The position numbers and the translations under genes are program-made. A stretch of 64,000 nucleotides of DNA, from assembly GCF_000364625.1 (NCBI RefSeq), contig NZ_KB822616.1, positions 20,059 through 84,058 on the forward strand, read 5' to 3'. Shown in pieces: positions 16,455 through 26,410 of this stretch (positions are counted from its first letter, which is position 1; each line of letters begins with the position of its first letter). The DNA is from Pseudomonas thermotolerans DSM 14292 (lineage in GTDB: Bacteria; Pseudomonadota; Gammaproteobacteria; Pseudomonadales; Pseudomonadaceae). The notes beneath the pieces are model-generated. The model was not told the DNA's origin. It saw only the letters and a list, made by a program, of their open reading frames with translations, and made no database searches.

Positions 16455-17429
16455 TCAGCCCTGCTCCGGCTCCAGGCGGCAGGCCACCATCCCCGCCTGC
16501 AGCGCCGACACGTCCTGGGGCGCGGCGAAGATCAGCTCCAGGCGCGAGTCCCGACGCCACTCGCTGGAACGCCACTGCAGCGCCTCGCCGGCCAGGGCGT
16601 TGGCCGACAGCCAACCGGCGTTGCTGTGCATCACCAGCTTGGCGCGCCGCCAGGGCAGGCCGCCCAGCCACTGCTGGAGGCGCAGCAGTTCGAAGCGCTG
16701 GCTGGGATGCCAGCGCCAGCCGATGCTCCAGCCCTCGACCTGCGCCTGGGTCAGGCAGACCGGCTCGGCCGGCGTGCGCCAGACGAGTGGCGGCGCCTCC
16801 ACCCCCGGCGGCAGCCCGTCCGCCGCCGGTTCGCCGGCGCGCATATCGTGGCCGGGCAGTGCGGTCAACGGCAGGCGGCCCTGGCTGGTCCAGTACAGCG
16901 GCCGCGCCGGCAGACTGGCCTGTACCCGGTCGCGCGCTGCGGCATCGAGGTGTTCCGCCTTGTTCAGCACCAGCAGCCCGGCGCCATCCAGGGCCTCGCG
17001 CTGCGCCGCCGGCAGCGCATCGCCGGCGGCCAGAGCGGCGGCATCCAGCACCAGCACCAGCGGCTGAACGGTCAGCACCTCGTCCCAGGGCGCTTCGCCC
17101 AACTGGCGCAGCAGGCGGTCCGGATGGCCCAGCCCAGAGGGTTCGATCAGCAGGCGCTGCGGCCGGGCGCGGCGCAGCAGGCGGGCCAGGCCGACCTGGA
17201 AGGGCGCGCCGTTGACGCAGCACAGGCAGCCGCCGGCCACCTCGGCGAGCTGCACTCCGTCGTCCCCCTCGCTCAGCAAGGCGGCGTCCAGGCCGATCTG
17301 GCCGAACTCGTTGATCAGCACCGCCCAGCGTTCGTCCGCCGGGCGCTGGGCGAGCAGCTGGCGGATCAGGCTGGTCTTGCCGGCGCCCAGCGGGCCAGCG
17401 ATCAGGTGGGTGGGAATCCGGGAAAGCAC
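16455..17429 (-). CDS. CobW/COG0523 family GTPase (metallochaperone-like)
   Basis: About 324 residues if started at the GTG at 17429; an ATG at 17498 would overlap the divergent gene, so the start is uncertain. Near the N-terminus [20 protein letters not shown] contains the Walker A motif. [12 protein letters not shown] carries the CxCC metal site of COG0523, [11 protein letters not shown] the Walker B region, and LVLNKAEHL the NKxE base-recognition motif. CobW-family GTPases deliver metals, often zinc, to target proteins. It lies two genes from a ZigA-type paralog and FolE2, so a zinc-limitation role is likely. I see no Zur box directly upstream of it. Confidence 0.85.
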   Translation of the reverse strand: MLSRIPTHLIAGPLGAGKTSLIRQLLAQRPADERWAVLINEFGQIGLDAALLSEGDDGVQLAEVAGGCLCCVNGAPFQVGLARLLRRARPQRLLIEPSGLGHPDRLLRQLGEAPWDEVLTVQPLVLVLDAAALAAGDALPAAQREALDGAGLLVLNKAEHLDAAARDRVQASLPARPLYWTSQGRLPLTALPGHDMRAGEPAADGLPPGVEAPPLVWRTPAEPVCLTQAQVEGWSIGWRWHPSQRFELLRLQQWLGGLPWRRAKLVMHSNAGWLSANALAGEALQWRSSEWRRDSRLELIFAAPQDVSALQAGMVACRLEPEQG

Positions 17430-17496
17430 GGGGATGGTTGTCCGCAGGATGGCAAAGGTCCTAGAGTGCAGGCCTTCGCGTCCGGAGACCAGCCCC

Positions 17497-17850
17497 ATGC
17501 GCCGCCTGCTCGTCCTGTTGTGTTCCACCCTGCCGCTTCTGGCCCGCGCCGAGGCCTGCCTGGTGCACAGCCAGGGCGACCGCCTGGACGTCAAGGTCTG
17601 CCAGGAGAACCGCAGCATCCCGGCACAGCTGTTCCGCAACGGCTTCTGCCAGCCGCAGCTGAAGGGCCAGAAGGTCGAGGTGGAGCACCTGGAAAAGTGT
17701 CCACAGGGCGCCTTCGGCGTCTGTCGCAATGCCCAGGTCGGCAACCTGCCCTACCGCCAGGACATCCATTACTACGGGGTGGCCAGCGACGCCGCCTACC
17801 TCAAGCCCTACTGCGAGCGGCAGAGCCACGGGGTCTGGTTCGCCCGTTAG
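17497..17850 (+). CDS. Small secreted cysteine-rich protein, function unknown
   Basis: A 117-residue protein with a clear signal peptide ([18 protein letters not shown], likely cut after ARA) and six cysteines in the mature part, at roughly regular intervals (ACLV, KVCQ, GFCQ, EKCP, GVCR, PYCE). This pattern suggests disulfides or metal binding. The ribosome site GGAGACC is appropriately placed. It sits between two CobW GTPases, divergent from one and overlapping the 3' end of the other by 4 bp. I recall an uncharacterised gene in the comparable P. aeruginosa locus. A periplasmic role linked to zinc scarcity is inference only. Confidence 0.7.
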   Translation: MRRLLVLLCSTLPLLARAEACLVHSQGDRLDVKVCQENRSIPAQLFRNGFCQPQLKGQKVEVEHLEKCPQGAFGVCRNAQVGNLPYRQDIHYYGVASDAAYLKPYCERQSHGVWFAR

Positions 17851-19052
17851 GCGGCCGGCGCGCTCCAGGGCCCGAAGGGATCGTCCAGGCGCTGCCAAGC
17901 CTCTGGGCCGGCGGCCATTTCGTCGTCGTCGAGCAGGCAGGCATCCAGCTCGGCGCTGAGCCGCGCGAAGTCGATGTGCTGGCCGATGAACACCAGCTCC
18001 TGGCGGCAGTCGCCCACCTCGGCCTCCCAGTTGGCGAGGATGCTGCGCAGGCTGTCCTCGTCCTGCGGCCAGTGCTCGCGCGGCACGTAGCGCCACCAGA
18101 AGCCGGCCGGGCCATGGCGCATCAGCCCGCCGGCCTGGGACCAGCTGCCCGCCTCGCGGTGCTGGCTGGCCAGCCAGAAGTAGCCCTTGGAGCGCAGCAG
18201 GCGGCCGTTGTCCCATTCGCGGGTCAGGAACTCGTAGAAGCGCTGCGGGTGGAACGGCCGGCGCGCCCGGTAGCTGCCGGAGGCGATGCCGTAGGCCTCG
18301 GTTTCCGGGACGTGCTCGCCGCGCAGCTCCTTGAGCCAGCCGGGGGCCTGGGCGGCCCGTGCGAAGTCGAAGCGCCCGGTGTCGAGGATCTTCTCCAGGG
18401 GCACCTGGCCCAGACGCATCGGCAGGATCTCCGCCTGGGTGTTGAGGCTACGCAGGATGGCGGTCAGCTCGGCCAGCTCCTCGGCGCCGATCAGGTCGGT
18501 CTTGCTGATCAGCAGCACGTCGGCGAACTCCACCTGGTCGATCAAGAGGTCGGTGAGGGTCCGTTCGTCCTCGCCGCCCAGGCTTTCCCCGCGACTCTCC
18601 AGGCTGGGCGCGGCCTGAAAGTCGCGCAGGAAGTTCACCCCGTCCACCACGGTGACCAGGGTGTCCAGGCGTGCCAGGTCGGAGAGGCTCTGGCCCTGGG
18701 CATCGCGGAAGGTGAAGGTCTCGGCCACCGGCAGGGGCTCGGCGATCCCGGTGGACTCGATCAGCAGGTAGTCGAAGCGCCCTTCCCGGGCCAGGCGGCT
18801 GACCTCCTCAAGCAGGTCCTCGCGCAGGGTGCAACAAATGCAGCCGTTGCTCATCGCCACCAGGCGCTCCTCGCCCCGGGACAGGCTGATGTCGCGCTGC
18901 ACCTCGCTGGCGTCGATGTTGATCTCGCTCATGTCGTTGACGATCACCGCCACCCGGCGGCCGGCGCGGTTCTTCAGCACATGGTTGAGCAGGGTGCTCT
19001 TGCCGGCGCCCAGGAAGCCGGACAGAACGGTGACGGGAAGGCGGGTATCCAT
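17847..19052 (-). CDS. zigA: ZigA-type zinc-regulated GTP-dependent metallochaperone
   Basis: A 401-residue COG0523 GTPase starting at ATG 19052. Walker [11 protein letters not shown] is at residues 12-21, the CxCC site is in [31 protein letters not shown] is the switch/Walker B region, and ISKTDLI is the base-recognition motif. The C-terminal CobW_C domain includes [16 protein letters not shown] and [13 protein letters not shown]. Length and these motifs match ZigA/YeiR-like proteins induced under zinc starvation. A Zur box lies in the 112-bp gap to the divergent folE2. The - strand reading of that box contains TATAAT, a possible -10, so Zur binding would occlude the promoter. Confidence 0.88.
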   Translation of the reverse strand: MDTRLPVTVLSGFLGAGKSTLLNHVLKNRAGRRVAVIVNDMSEINIDASEVQRDISLSRGEERLVAMSNGCICCTLREDLLEEVSRLAREGRFDYLLIESTGIAEPLPVAETFTFRDAQGQSLSDLARLDTLVTVVDGVNFLRDFQAAPSLESRGESLGGEDERTLTDLLIDQVEFADVLLISKTDLIGAEELAELTAILRSLNTQAEILPMRLGQVPLEKILDTGRFDFARAAQAPGWLKELRGEHVPETEAYGIASGSYRARRPFHPQRFYEFLTREWDNGRLLRSKGYFWLASQHREAGSWSQAGGLMRHGPAGFWWRYVPREHWPQDEDSLRSILANWEAEVGDCRQELVFIGQHIDFARLSAELDACLLDDDEMAAGPEAWQRLDDPFGPWSAPAA

Positions 19053-19119
19053 GGTTCTCTCTCGGAAATCGGGGGAAGTAACGCAGCAGCTCTCTATGGC
19101 CGCTGCCCGAAGCTGATAA

Positions 19120-19134
19120 TGTTATATTATAACA
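19120..19134. promoter_or_regulatory. Zur box controlling zigA and folE2
   Basis: TGTTATATTATAACA is a perfect 7+1+7 palindrome matching the gammaproteobacterial Zur core (TGTTATANTATAACA). It lies in the divergent gap between zigA and folE2, two classic zinc-starvation genes, and overlaps a TATAAT on the zigA side. Confidence 0.88.
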
Positions 19135-19164
19135 ATACAGATCAACCAATCGCCGAGATAGCCG

Positions 19165-20058
19165 ATGAATGCCTTGCCCGACATCGCCAGCCAAGCCAGT
19201 CCCGATCAGCCCCTTCCCCTCGACTGGGTGGGCATGTGCGGCATCGCCCTGCCGGTGATCCTCGCCGGCCAGCGCCAGGCGGCGCGGGCCGACGCTGGGG
19301 TGGACCTGGCCGACGGCCGGGCGCGCGGCATCCACATGTCGCGCCTGTACCTGGCCCTCGCGGCACTGCAACAGGAGGAACTGACCCCAGCGCTGCTGCA
19401 CCGGGTGCTGGCAGACTTCCTGGCCAGCCATTCCGGACTGTCCCGCCGAGCCAATCTTGCCCTGCGCCTGGAGGCACTGCTCGAGCGGCCGGCGCTGGTC
19501 AGCCCCCTGGCCGGCTGGAAGGCCTATCCGCTGCAGCTGGATGCCTGCCTGGACGCCCGGGGGTTTCACGTGGAACTCGGCCTGGAGATCGGCTATTCCT
19601 CCACCTGCCCCTGCTCCGCCGCCCTGGCCCGCCAGTTGATCCAGCAGCGTTTCGCCACCGATTTCGCCGGCCGCACCCCAGACCATGCCGCGGTCCTCGC
19701 CTGGATTGGCAGCGCCCAGGGGATAGTCGCCACCCCGCACAGCCAGCGCAGCACAGCCCGGATCCGCGTGCGCCTGGCCGCCGGCTGCACGACGCTGCCC
19801 GTGCTCGAGCTGATCGAGCCGTTGGAGGCGGCCTTGGGCACCGCCCTGCAGACCGCGGTGAAGCGCGCCGACGAGCAGGCCTTCGCCCTGGCCAACGGGC
19901 AGAACCCGATGTTCTGCGAGGATGCCGCGCGACGCCTGAGCCGCTGCCTGCGCACCCTGCCCATGCTGGCCGGATTCCAGGTGCGGGTCGAGCACGCCGA
20001 GAGCCTGCACGCCCACGACGCGGTGGCGGAGAGCCGCTGGAACTGGCCGGGGGATTGA
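19165..20058 (+). CDS. folE2: GTP cyclohydrolase FolE2 (type IB, zinc-independent)
   Basis: A 297-residue enzyme starting at ATG 19165. It opens [20 protein letters not shown], the typical FolE2 N-terminus. It contains [19 protein letters not shown] with the catalytic Cys motif, [10 protein letters not shown], and [15 protein letters not shown] with the metal-ligand Glu region. FolE2 converts GTP to dihydroneopterin triphosphate, the first step of folate synthesis. It works with Mn or Fe where FolE needs zinc, so it backs up FolE in zinc-poor cells. The Zur box upstream fits this. Confidence 0.9.
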   Translation: MNALPDIASQASPDQPLPLDWVGMCGIALPVILAGQRQAARADAGVDLADGRARGIHMSRLYLALAALQQEELTPALLHRVLADFLASHSGLSRRANLALRLEALLERPALVSPLAGWKAYPLQLDACLDARGFHVELGLEIGYSSTCPCSAALARQLIQQRFATDFAGRTPDHAAVLAWIGSAQGIVATPHSQRSTARIRVRLAAGCTTLPVLELIEPLEAALGTALQTAVKRADEQAFALANGQNPMFCEDAARRLSRCLRTLPMLAGFQVRVEHAESLHAHDAVAESRWNWPGD

Positions 20059-20111
20059 ATGCGGCGGCGGAGCAGGTAGTCTGGTGCGACCTTCCCGAAC
20101 CAGTAGCCGGA

Positions 20112-21554
20112 ATGGATCTCGCCTCAATCCCCCACCTATTGGGTTACCTGATCGCTTTCGTCCAGCTGCTCGGCGTGGTGGCGGCGATCCATGCCGTGCT
20201 CAGCGTGCGCACGGCCCAGGGCGCCATTGCCTGGGCGCTGTCGCTGCTGTTCATGCCCTACCTGACCCTGCTGCCCTACCTGGTGTTCGGCCGCAGCCGC
20301 TTCGACGCCTACATCCGCGCGCGGCGTCAGGCCAACCGGGAGATGCACGAGGCCATGGCCGCGCTCGACTGGCGGCCCTGGGTCGCCGAGGCCCTGGCAG
20401 CGCGCCAGGCCACCCGTTCCGACAAGCTGCTGGCCCTGCCACGGCTGAGCCCGATGCCGCCACTGGCACACAACCAGGTACGCCTGCTGGTGGACGGCCA
20501 GGCCACCTTCGAGGCGATCTTCGCCGCCATCGCCGCGGCACGCCGCGCGGTGCTGGTGCAGTTCTTCATCCTCCGCGACGACCCCCTTGGCCGCCGTCTC
20601 GCCGACCTGCTGATCGCCCGTGCGGCCGCCGGGGTAGGCGTCTACCTGCTCTACGACGGCATCGGCAGCCACACCCTGTCGAGCGCCTACGTCGAGCGGC
20701 TGCGCGCCGGCGGCGTGCAGGTGCACGCCTTCACCACCCGCCGCGGGATGCTCAACCGCTTCCAGATCAACTTCCGCAACCACCGCAAGATCGTGGTGGT
20801 GGACGGCGAGGTGGGCTTCGTCGGCGGCCACAACGTCGGCGACGAGTATCTCGGCCTCAAGCCACCGCTGGCGCCCTGGCGGGATACCCACGCGGAGGTG
20901 CGCGGGCCGGTGCTGACCTGCCTGCAGGAGACCTTCGCCGAGGACTGGTACTGGGCCACCCGCCGCCTGCCGCCACTGCTGCTGCCGGCACGGCTTGGCC
21001 AGGGCGGGATGTTCTGCCAGCTGATCGCCAGTGGCCCGGCCGATCCGCAGGACACCTGTTCGCTGTTCTTCGTCGAGGCCATCCACTCGGCACGCCAGCG
21101 ACTGTGGATCACCACCCCCTACTTCATCCCCGACGAGGCGGTGTTCGCCGCCCTGCACCTGGCGGTGCTGCGCGGCGTGGACGTGCGCATCCTGATCCCC
21201 GGGCGCCCGGACCACCGCATCGTCTACGCCGCCTCCAGCCTGTACGCCTTCGAGGCGGTACGCGCAGGCATCCGCGTGTTCCGCTACCAACCGGGCTTCC
21301 TGCACCAGAAAGTGGTGCTGATCGACGACGACAGCTGCGCCATCGGCAGCGCCAACCTGGACAACCGCTCGTTTCGCCTGAACTTCGAGGTGATGCTGCT
21401 GACCCACGACACGGGTCTGGCCGGGCAGGTCCGCGACATGCTCGAGGAGGACTTCAGCCGGTCCGTGGAGATCGGCGAGGATGACGACCAGAACATCGCC
21501 CGCCTGCGCCAGCTGGGCATGCGCGTGGCCCGGCTGATCTCGCCGATCCTCTAA
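20112..21554 (+). CDS. cls: Cardiolipin synthase
   Basis: A 480-residue phospholipase D superfamily enzyme starting at ATG 20112. Two N-terminal transmembrane helices ([40 protein letters not shown]) anchor it. Two HKD motifs follow: [19 protein letters not shown] and [21 protein letters not shown]. The C-terminus [16 protein letters not shown] is typical of bacterial Cls. It condenses two phosphatidylglycerols to cardiolipin and glycerol at the inner membrane. It follows folE2 by 53 bp on the same strand; whether they share a transcript is unclear. Confidence 0.9.
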   Translation: MDLASIPHLLGYLIAFVQLLGVVAAIHAVLSVRTAQGAIAWALSLLFMPYLTLLPYLVFGRSRFDAYIRARRQANREMHEAMAALDWRPWVAEALAARQATRSDKLLALPRLSPMPPLAHNQVRLLVDGQATFEAIFAAIAAARRAVLVQFFILRDDPLGRRLADLLIARAAAGVGVYLLYDGIGSHTLSSAYVERLRAGGVQVHAFTTRRGMLNRFQINFRNHRKIVVVDGEVGFVGGHNVGDEYLGLKPPLAPWRDTHAEVRGPVLTCLQETFAEDWYWATRRLPPLLLPARLGQGGMFCQLIASGPADPQDTCSLFFVEAIHSARQRLWITTPYFIPDEAVFAALHLAVLRGVDVRILIPGRPDHRIVYAASSLYAFEAVRAGIRVFRYQPGFLHQKVVLIDDDSCAIGSANLDNRSFRLNFEVMLLTHDTGLAGQVRDMLEEDFSRSVEIGEDDDQNIARLRQLGMRVARLISPIL

Positions 21555-21588
21555 GCGCCGGCCTTCCCGGACCGGCGCCGGGGCGGAT

Positions 21589-23709
21589 TCAGTACTTCCA
21601 GCTCAGGGTCAGGCTGGCGTTGCGCGGCGCGCCGTAGAAGCTCTGATCCCAGTACAGGCTGGTGATGTACTTCTCGTTGGTCAGGTTGTTGAGGTTGGCC
21701 GCCAGGCTCCAGTTGGGGGCGAAGTCGTAGCTGGCCATCAGGCCGACCAGGGCGTAGGCGTCCTGCTCGACGCGCCCGGTACTGCCGTCCGGCAGGCCCA
21801 CCTCGCGGTGAATGTCGTCCTGCCAGCTGAGGTTGGCACCGACCTTCAGCTGCGGCAGCTGCGGCAGGCGGTAGACCGTGGAGGCGCGCAGCAGATGCTT
21901 GGGCGCGTAGGTGCGGCCGTGGCTGTGGTCAGCGTTCTGGATGTCCACGAAGGTGTAGCCGCCCATCACCTGCAGGTCCGGCAGCAGCTCGCCGGAGACT
22001 TCCAGCTCGTAGCCTTCGCTCAGGTAGTCGACGCCCTCGTAGATCTGCTGGCCGCTGCCGAGGTCGAAGCCGAGGGACTCGGCCACGTTGGACTGCTTGG
22101 TGCGGAACACCGCCGCGGCGACGTTGAGCCGGCCGTCGAACAGCTCGCCCTTGATCCCCACTTCGTAGTTCTCCCCCTCGATGGGGTCGAGGCGGCGCAG
22201 GTCGGCGCCCATCTCCTTCTGCGGGTTGAAGATCTCGGTGTAGCTGGCGTACACGGAGAACTGCTCGTTCAGGTCGTAGACCAGCCCGGCATAGGGCAGG
22301 ATGTCGTCATCCTCGCGGGCCCGATCCACCCCGTAGGACTGCCCGCTGGTCTCCAGCTTGATGGCCCGGGCGCCCAGCACCAGGGACAGGGCGTCGCTCA
22401 GGCTGAGGCGCGCTGCCGTGTAGAAGCTCTTCTGCCTGTCCTCGTACTCGGCGCCGTCGGGGTTGACCCAGCTAGCCGGCTTGGGGAAGTCCCCGGCATA
22501 GATGTCCTTCGTCGGCACCGGCACGAAGAAGCCGGGGATGTAGAAGGATAGATCCTCCACTTCCGACTTGTACCAGTTGGCGCCCAGCATCAGCTCGTGC
22601 TCGCGGCCGGCAAGGCGGAACGGCCCGCTGAGCGACAGGTCGGCCAGCCACTGGCGGGTCTCGCCCTCGTACAGCGAGGGGTAGCCGGACAGCCCCTGTC
22701 CGGTGGCGGCGTCCGGGGTGCCGAGCACGTAGAACAGCGCGGAGTCGCTCTCCTTCTTCACGTAGGTGAGCGTGCCCCTGGCCTGCCAGTCGTTGGCGAA
22801 GCTGTGGGTCAGCTCGGCGAAGGTGCGGCCTTCCTGGTTGTTCCACCAGGCCCAGTCGGCCGCCGTGCTGGTGGAGCGCGACAGATGGGTGGAACGGCCC
22901 AGCGAGTCGAACAGCGGCAGCGCGCCCCACATCGGGCTGTCGGCCTGGCTCTCGTTCAGCGTGTGGCCAAGGCTGAACACCGTGGCCTCGCCCAGGTCAG
23001 CTTCCAGCACGCCGTAGAACACGTGCTTCTCCAAGGCGTAGCGGTCCAGGTAGGAATTGCCCTTCTCGTGGGCATAGACCGCACGGCCGCGGACGTTGCC
23101 GGCGTCGCTCAGCGCCCCGGAAACGTCCGCCTCGATGCGCCTCTTGTCCCAGGAGCCGGCGGTGAGGTCGATGCGCGCCAGGGGATCGGCGGTGGGCCGC
23201 TTGCGCACGAAGTTGACGGTCGCCGAAGGGTTGCCGCTGCCGCTCATCAGGCCGTTGGCGCCGCGCACCACCTCGATGCGCTCGAAGGGCGCCAGGTCCG
23301 GCGAGCCTTCCTGGCCGCCCCAGGTGAAGGGAATGCCCACCCCGTCGAACTGGAAGTTGGTGATGTCGAAGCCGCGGGAGGTGAAGTAGGTGCGGTCGGT
23401 CTCCACCGACTCGACGGTGACCCCGGGAGTGAACTTCAGCGCCTCGTTGATGCTGGTGAGGCGGAAGTCCTCGATCTGCGCGCGGCTGACCGTGGACATC
23501 GCCTGCGGAGTCTGCCGCGGGGTCAGCTTCAAGCCGGTGGAGGCGCGGCTCGGCGGCGCCTGGTAGCTGTCCGGCGCACTCGCCTCCGAGCTGGCGGTGA
23601 CAGTCAGGGCATCCAGTTCCAGCTGGCCGGACTCCTCCTCGGCCAGCGCCGACGAGAAGCTGCAGGCCGCGACGAGCGCCACGGCGAGGGGGGGCATTCT
23701 GCTCTGCAA
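21589..23709 (-). CDS. TonB-dependent siderophore receptor
   Basis: About 706 residues. The TTG at 23709 is the preferred start because GGAGAG lies six bases upstream; an ATG at 23697 lacks a ribosome site. The signal peptide ends ...ACSFSSALA, and LDALTVTASSEA is the TonB-box region. The plug domain contains TPQAMSTVSRAQIEDF, SRGFDITNFQFDGVGIPF and ERIEVVRGANGLMSGSGNPSATVNFVRKRP. The barrel ends NASLTLSWKY. This is the FhuE/FpvA-like class of ferric hydroxamate or mixed siderophore receptors. The ligand cannot be assigned. A Fur box overlaps the promoter region. Confidence 0.87.
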   Translation of the reverse strand: MQSRMPPLAVALVAACSFSSALAEEESGQLELDALTVTASSEASAPDSYQAPPSRASTGLKLTPRQTPQAMSTVSRAQIEDFRLTSINEALKFTPGVTVESVETDRTYFTSRGFDITNFQFDGVGIPFTWGGQEGSPDLAPFERIEVVRGANGLMSGSGNPSATVNFVRKRPTADPLARIDLTAGSWDKRRIEADVSGALSDAGNVRGRAVYAHEKGNSYLDRYALEKHVFYGVLEADLGEATVFSLGHTLNESQADSPMWGALPLFDSLGRSTHLSRSTSTAADWAWWNNQEGRTFAELTHSFANDWQARGTLTYVKKESDSALFYVLGTPDAATGQGLSGYPSLYEGETRQWLADLSLSGPFRLAGREHELMLGANWYKSEVEDLSFYIPGFFVPVPTKDIYAGDFPKPASWVNPDGAEYEDRQKSFYTAARLSLSDALSLVLGARAIKLETSGQSYGVDRAREDDDILPYAGLVYDLNEQFSVYASYTEIFNPQKEMGADLRRLDPIEGENYEVGIKGELFDGRLNVAAAVFRTKQSNVAESLGFDLGSGQQIYEGVDYLSEGYELEVSGELLPDLQVMGGYTFVDIQNADHSHGRTYAPKHLLRASTVYRLPQLPQLKVGANLSWQDDIHREVGLPDGSTGRVEQDAYALVGLMASYDFAPNWSLAANLNNLTNEKYITSLYWDQSFYGAPRNASLTLSWKY

Positions 23710-23792
23710 GGGAAGCTCTCCTGTTGCGCGATCGATGGCTAGCAGCAGTCCATTGGCAACTGAATGCCGCGGGGCACGGCCTTCGCCAATTC

Positions 23793-23811
23793 GCAAACGC
23801 TAATCATTATC
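23793..23811. promoter_or_regulatory. Fur box upstream of the siderophore receptor
   Basis: The sequence from 23793 to 23811 matches the 19-bp Fur consensus at 15 positions. The right half AATCATTATC is perfect and the left half is weaker. It lies about 85 bp upstream of the receptor start, next to an AT-rich TATAATATT stretch. Confidence 0.7.
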
Positions 23812-23893
23812 TATAATATTCTTGCAGGATGCCGCGGCACGGGTCAATACAAATCATTTACAAATATGGAGAACGCCGCCCACTAATGAACGA

Positions 23894-23924
23894 AACCCCC
23901 ATGGGCTCGCGCCACATGGGGGTT
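23894..23924 (-). terminator. Hairpin terminator at the end of the TAXI operon
   Basis: A perfect 10-bp stem AACCCCCATG / CATGGGGGTT with an 11-base loop, followed on the - strand by a short T-rich stretch (TTTCGTTC). It lies 36 bp after the DUF1850 stop. Confidence 0.55.
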
Positions 23925-23960
23925 CCCTGACCGGCTGCCGAGGCGGATGGCACCGGCAGC

Positions 23961-24368
23961 CTAGTCCATGGCAGGCGCTCCGAAGCCGGTCGCGCAGCTC
24001 CAGAGTTCCAGCGCCGGCCGGTCCGCTTGTGGCGGGCCGAGCCAGTCGCCCAGGGGGCGACAACGCCGGTCGAGGCACAGTTGATAATCCCCAGCCTCGG
24101 GCGCACGGCCCAGACGCAGGGGTTGCAGAGGCGGGATCCGGCGCTGGTAGTGCCAGGCCCCCTCGCGCAGTTCGGCGCCGTCCGGGATCTCCATGCCGGC
24201 GCCGGAACCCTTGACCCGCGCCTCGCCGAGCAGCAGCCCGTCCGGCGTGACGCGGTAATCCTCCTCCCATTGGACCTTCTCGATGCTGTGGGTCCAGGCC
24301 AAGGTGAAGGACGCCACCGGCAATTGCGCCCAAACCACCCCGGCCAGCCCCATGCACAGTCCGAGCAT
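23961..24368 (-). CDS. DUF1850 protein associated with TAXI-TRAP transporter
   Basis: A 135-residue protein starting at ATG 24368 with GAGG nine bases upstream. It has an N-terminal hydrophobic signal or anchor (MLGLCMGLAGVVWA). It then carries FTLAWTHSIEKVQWEEDYRV, the DUF1850 hallmark (HS-x-E-K-x-x-W-E-E), and GAGMEIPDGAELREGAWHYQRR. DUF1850 genes are regular companions of TAXI-type TRAP transporters. The protein is presumed to help the transporter at the periplasmic face; its exact role is not known. It starts 11 bp after the permease stop. Confidence 0.82.
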   Translation of the reverse strand: MLGLCMGLAGVVWAQLPVASFTLAWTHSIEKVQWEEDYRVTPDGLLLGEARVKGSGAGMEIPDGAELREGAWHYQRRIPPLQPLRLGRAPEAGDYQLCLDRRCRPLGDWLGPPQADRPALELWSCATGFGAPAMD

Positions 24369-24379
24369 GCCCGTCGACC

Positions 24380-26410
24380 TCAGGCAGCGGGCGCCTGGGC
24401 ACCGGTGCGGCGGGTGCGCCAGAGATGCTGGGCGATCAGCAGCAGACCCAGGGCATAGCCGAACTCGTCGCTGATCGGCATGGCGAGCACCAGGCTGGAG
24501 CCGGCCGCCACCGCCAGCAGACGCTCCCACCAGGCCAGCGGCGCCCTGCAATGGCCGACCACCGCGATGCCCCACAGGCCAATGGCGAAGACCGCCTTGA
24601 CCGCCACGTAGAGGATCGCCGCCCAGCTGTCGCTCTGCGCCATCAGCGCCGGGTCGTAGACCGCCATGAAGGGCATCACGAAGCCCGCCGTGGCGATGCG
24701 CACCGCCCACAGGCTGATCCGGAAGCCGCTCTCCCGGGCGATCGGCGCCGCTGCGAAGCAGGCCAGCGCCACCGGAGGGGTGAGGTCGGCCATCAGCCCG
24801 AAGTAGAAGACGAACATGTGCGAAACGATCAGCGGCACGCCCAGATCGAGCAGCGCCGGCGCGGCGATGGAGCTGGTGATGATGTAGTTGGGAATGGTCG
24901 GAATGCCCATGCCCAGCACCAGGCAGGTGAGCATGGTCAGCACCAGCGAGAGGAACAGGTTGTTCTGCCCGATGGCCAGGATGTAGCCGGCGAAGGTGGA
25001 GGCCACGCCGGTCAACGAGACGATGCCGATGATCACCCCGACCAGGGCGCAGGCGATGCCCACCGGCACGGCGTGGCGGGCCCCCTCGACCAGGGCGAAC
25101 AGGCAGGTGCGCAGGGTCTCGCGGCCCCCCTTGACGAACCAGCAGGCCACCACCAGCCCGGCAACCACCCCCAGCACCACGCCGATGCCCAGCTTGAAGA
25201 AGCCGGCGCAGGCGATGCCCAGGGCTATCCAGAACAGCAGGCGCAGCAGGTTGGAGGACATCTGCAGGATCAGCGCCGAGCCGAGGATGACGATGGCGGT
25301 CAGCGCCAGGCCCACGGTGCCGGAGAACAGCGGCGTGAAGCCGGCGAACAGCAGGAAGACCAGCACCAGCAGCGGAACCAGCAGGAACCAGCGCTGCCTA
25401 ACCGCTTCCCAGGCGCTCGGACATTCCTCCCTGGGCAGACCCTTGAGGCCGTCTCGCTTGGCCTGCAGGTGCACCATCCAGAACACCGCGCCGAAATACA
25501 GCAGCGCCGGGATCAGTGCCGCCTTCGCCACCTCGACGTAGGGCACGTTGATGGTCTCGGCCATGATGAAGGCCACCGCGCCCATCACCGGCGGCATGAT
25601 TTGACTCCCCATGCTGGCGGTGGCCTCCACCGCTCCGGCGAAGGCCGGCTTGTAGCCGAAGCGCTTCATCAGCGGGATGGTGAACTGTCCGGTGGTCACC
25701 ACGTTGGCCACCCCGGAGCCGGTGATGGTGCCCATCAGCGCCGAGGACGCCACCGAGACCTTGGCCGGGCCGCCGGTCTTGTGGCCGAACAGGCCCATGG
25801 CGAAGTCGGTGAACAAGCGGATCATCCCAGCCTGTTCGAGGAAGGCACCGAACAGGATGAACAGGAAGATGTAGGTGGCCGACACGTAGGTGGGCGTGCC
25901 ATAGAAGCCCTCGGTTCCGAAGGAGAGCTGGTTGATGATCTGGTCGAAGCCGTAGCCGCGGTGCGCCAGAGCGCCCGGCAGGTATTCGCCGAACAGCCCG
26001 TAGGCGAGGAACAGCCCGCAGATCAGCGGCAGAGCGATGCCCATCACCCGCCGCGCCGCCTCGAAGACCAGCACCAGCAGGATGACGCCGATCGCCAGGT
26101 CGGCGCCGGTCAGCTCGCCTGAACGCTGGATCAACTCGGCCTCGAACAGCCACTGGTAGGCGAAGGTGGCCATGCCGGCCAGGCCCAACAACCAGGCCAG
26201 CGGCTGGAACGGCCGCGCCTGACCGCGCAGCGGGTAGCAGAGGTAGATCATCAGCAGCAGGAACCCCACGTGCCCGGCCCGTTGCACCTGGGTGGACAGC
26301 GGATGGAAGGCCGCGGTGACGATCTGGTAGGTGGAAAACGCCAGCGCCGCGTAGAACAACGCCTTGGGCCACTGGTCCGGGCTGGCGTGCAAACCTTGGT
26401 ATTCGCTCAT
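24380..26410 (-). CDS. TRAP transporter permease, fused 4TM/12TM (TAXI type)
   Basis: 676 residues from ATG 26410 (MSEYQGLHASPDQW). The N-terminal four helices correspond to the small DctQ subunit and the rest to the DctM subunit. It contains YVSATYIFLFILFGAFLEQAGM, ITGSGVANVVTTGQFTIPLMKRFGYKPAFAGAVEA and VLGMGIPTIPNYIITSSIAAPALL, all signatures of the fused permease family paired with TAXI binding proteins. TRAP systems use an ion gradient rather than ATP. With the binding protein upstream and DUF1850 downstream it forms a complete TAXI transporter, probably for a C4/C5 organic acid or glutamate-like substrate. Confidence 0.92.
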   Translation of the reverse strand: MSEYQGLHASPDQWPKALFYAALAFSTYQIVTAAFHPLSTQVQRAGHVGFLLLMIYLCYPLRGQARPFQPLAWLLGLAGMATFAYQWLFEAELIQRSGELTGADLAIGVILLVLVFEAARRVMGIALPLICGLFLAYGLFGEYLPGALAHRGYGFDQIINQLSFGTEGFYGTPTYVSATYIFLFILFGAFLEQAGMIRLFTDFAMGLFGHKTGGPAKVSVASSALMGTITGSGVANVVTTGQFTIPLMKRFGYKPAFAGAVEATASMGSQIMPPVMGAVAFIMAETINVPYVEVAKAALIPALLYFGAVFWMVHLQAKRDGLKGLPREECPSAWEAVRQRWFLLVPLLVLVFLLFAGFTPLFSGTVGLALTAIVILGSALILQMSSNLLRLLFWIALGIACAGFFKLGIGVVLGVVAGLVVACWFVKGGRETLRTCLFALVEGARHAVPVGIACALVGVIIGIVSLTGVASTFAGYILAIGQNNLFLSLVLTMLTCLVLGMGIPTIPNYIITSSIAAPALLDLGVPLIVSHMFVFYFGLMADLTPPVALACFAAAPIARESGFRISLWAVRIATAGFVMPFMAVYDPALMAQSDSWAAILYVAVKAVFAIGLWGIAVVGHCRAPLAWWERLLAVAAGSSLVLAMPISDEFGYALGLLLIAQHLWRTRRTGAQAPAA

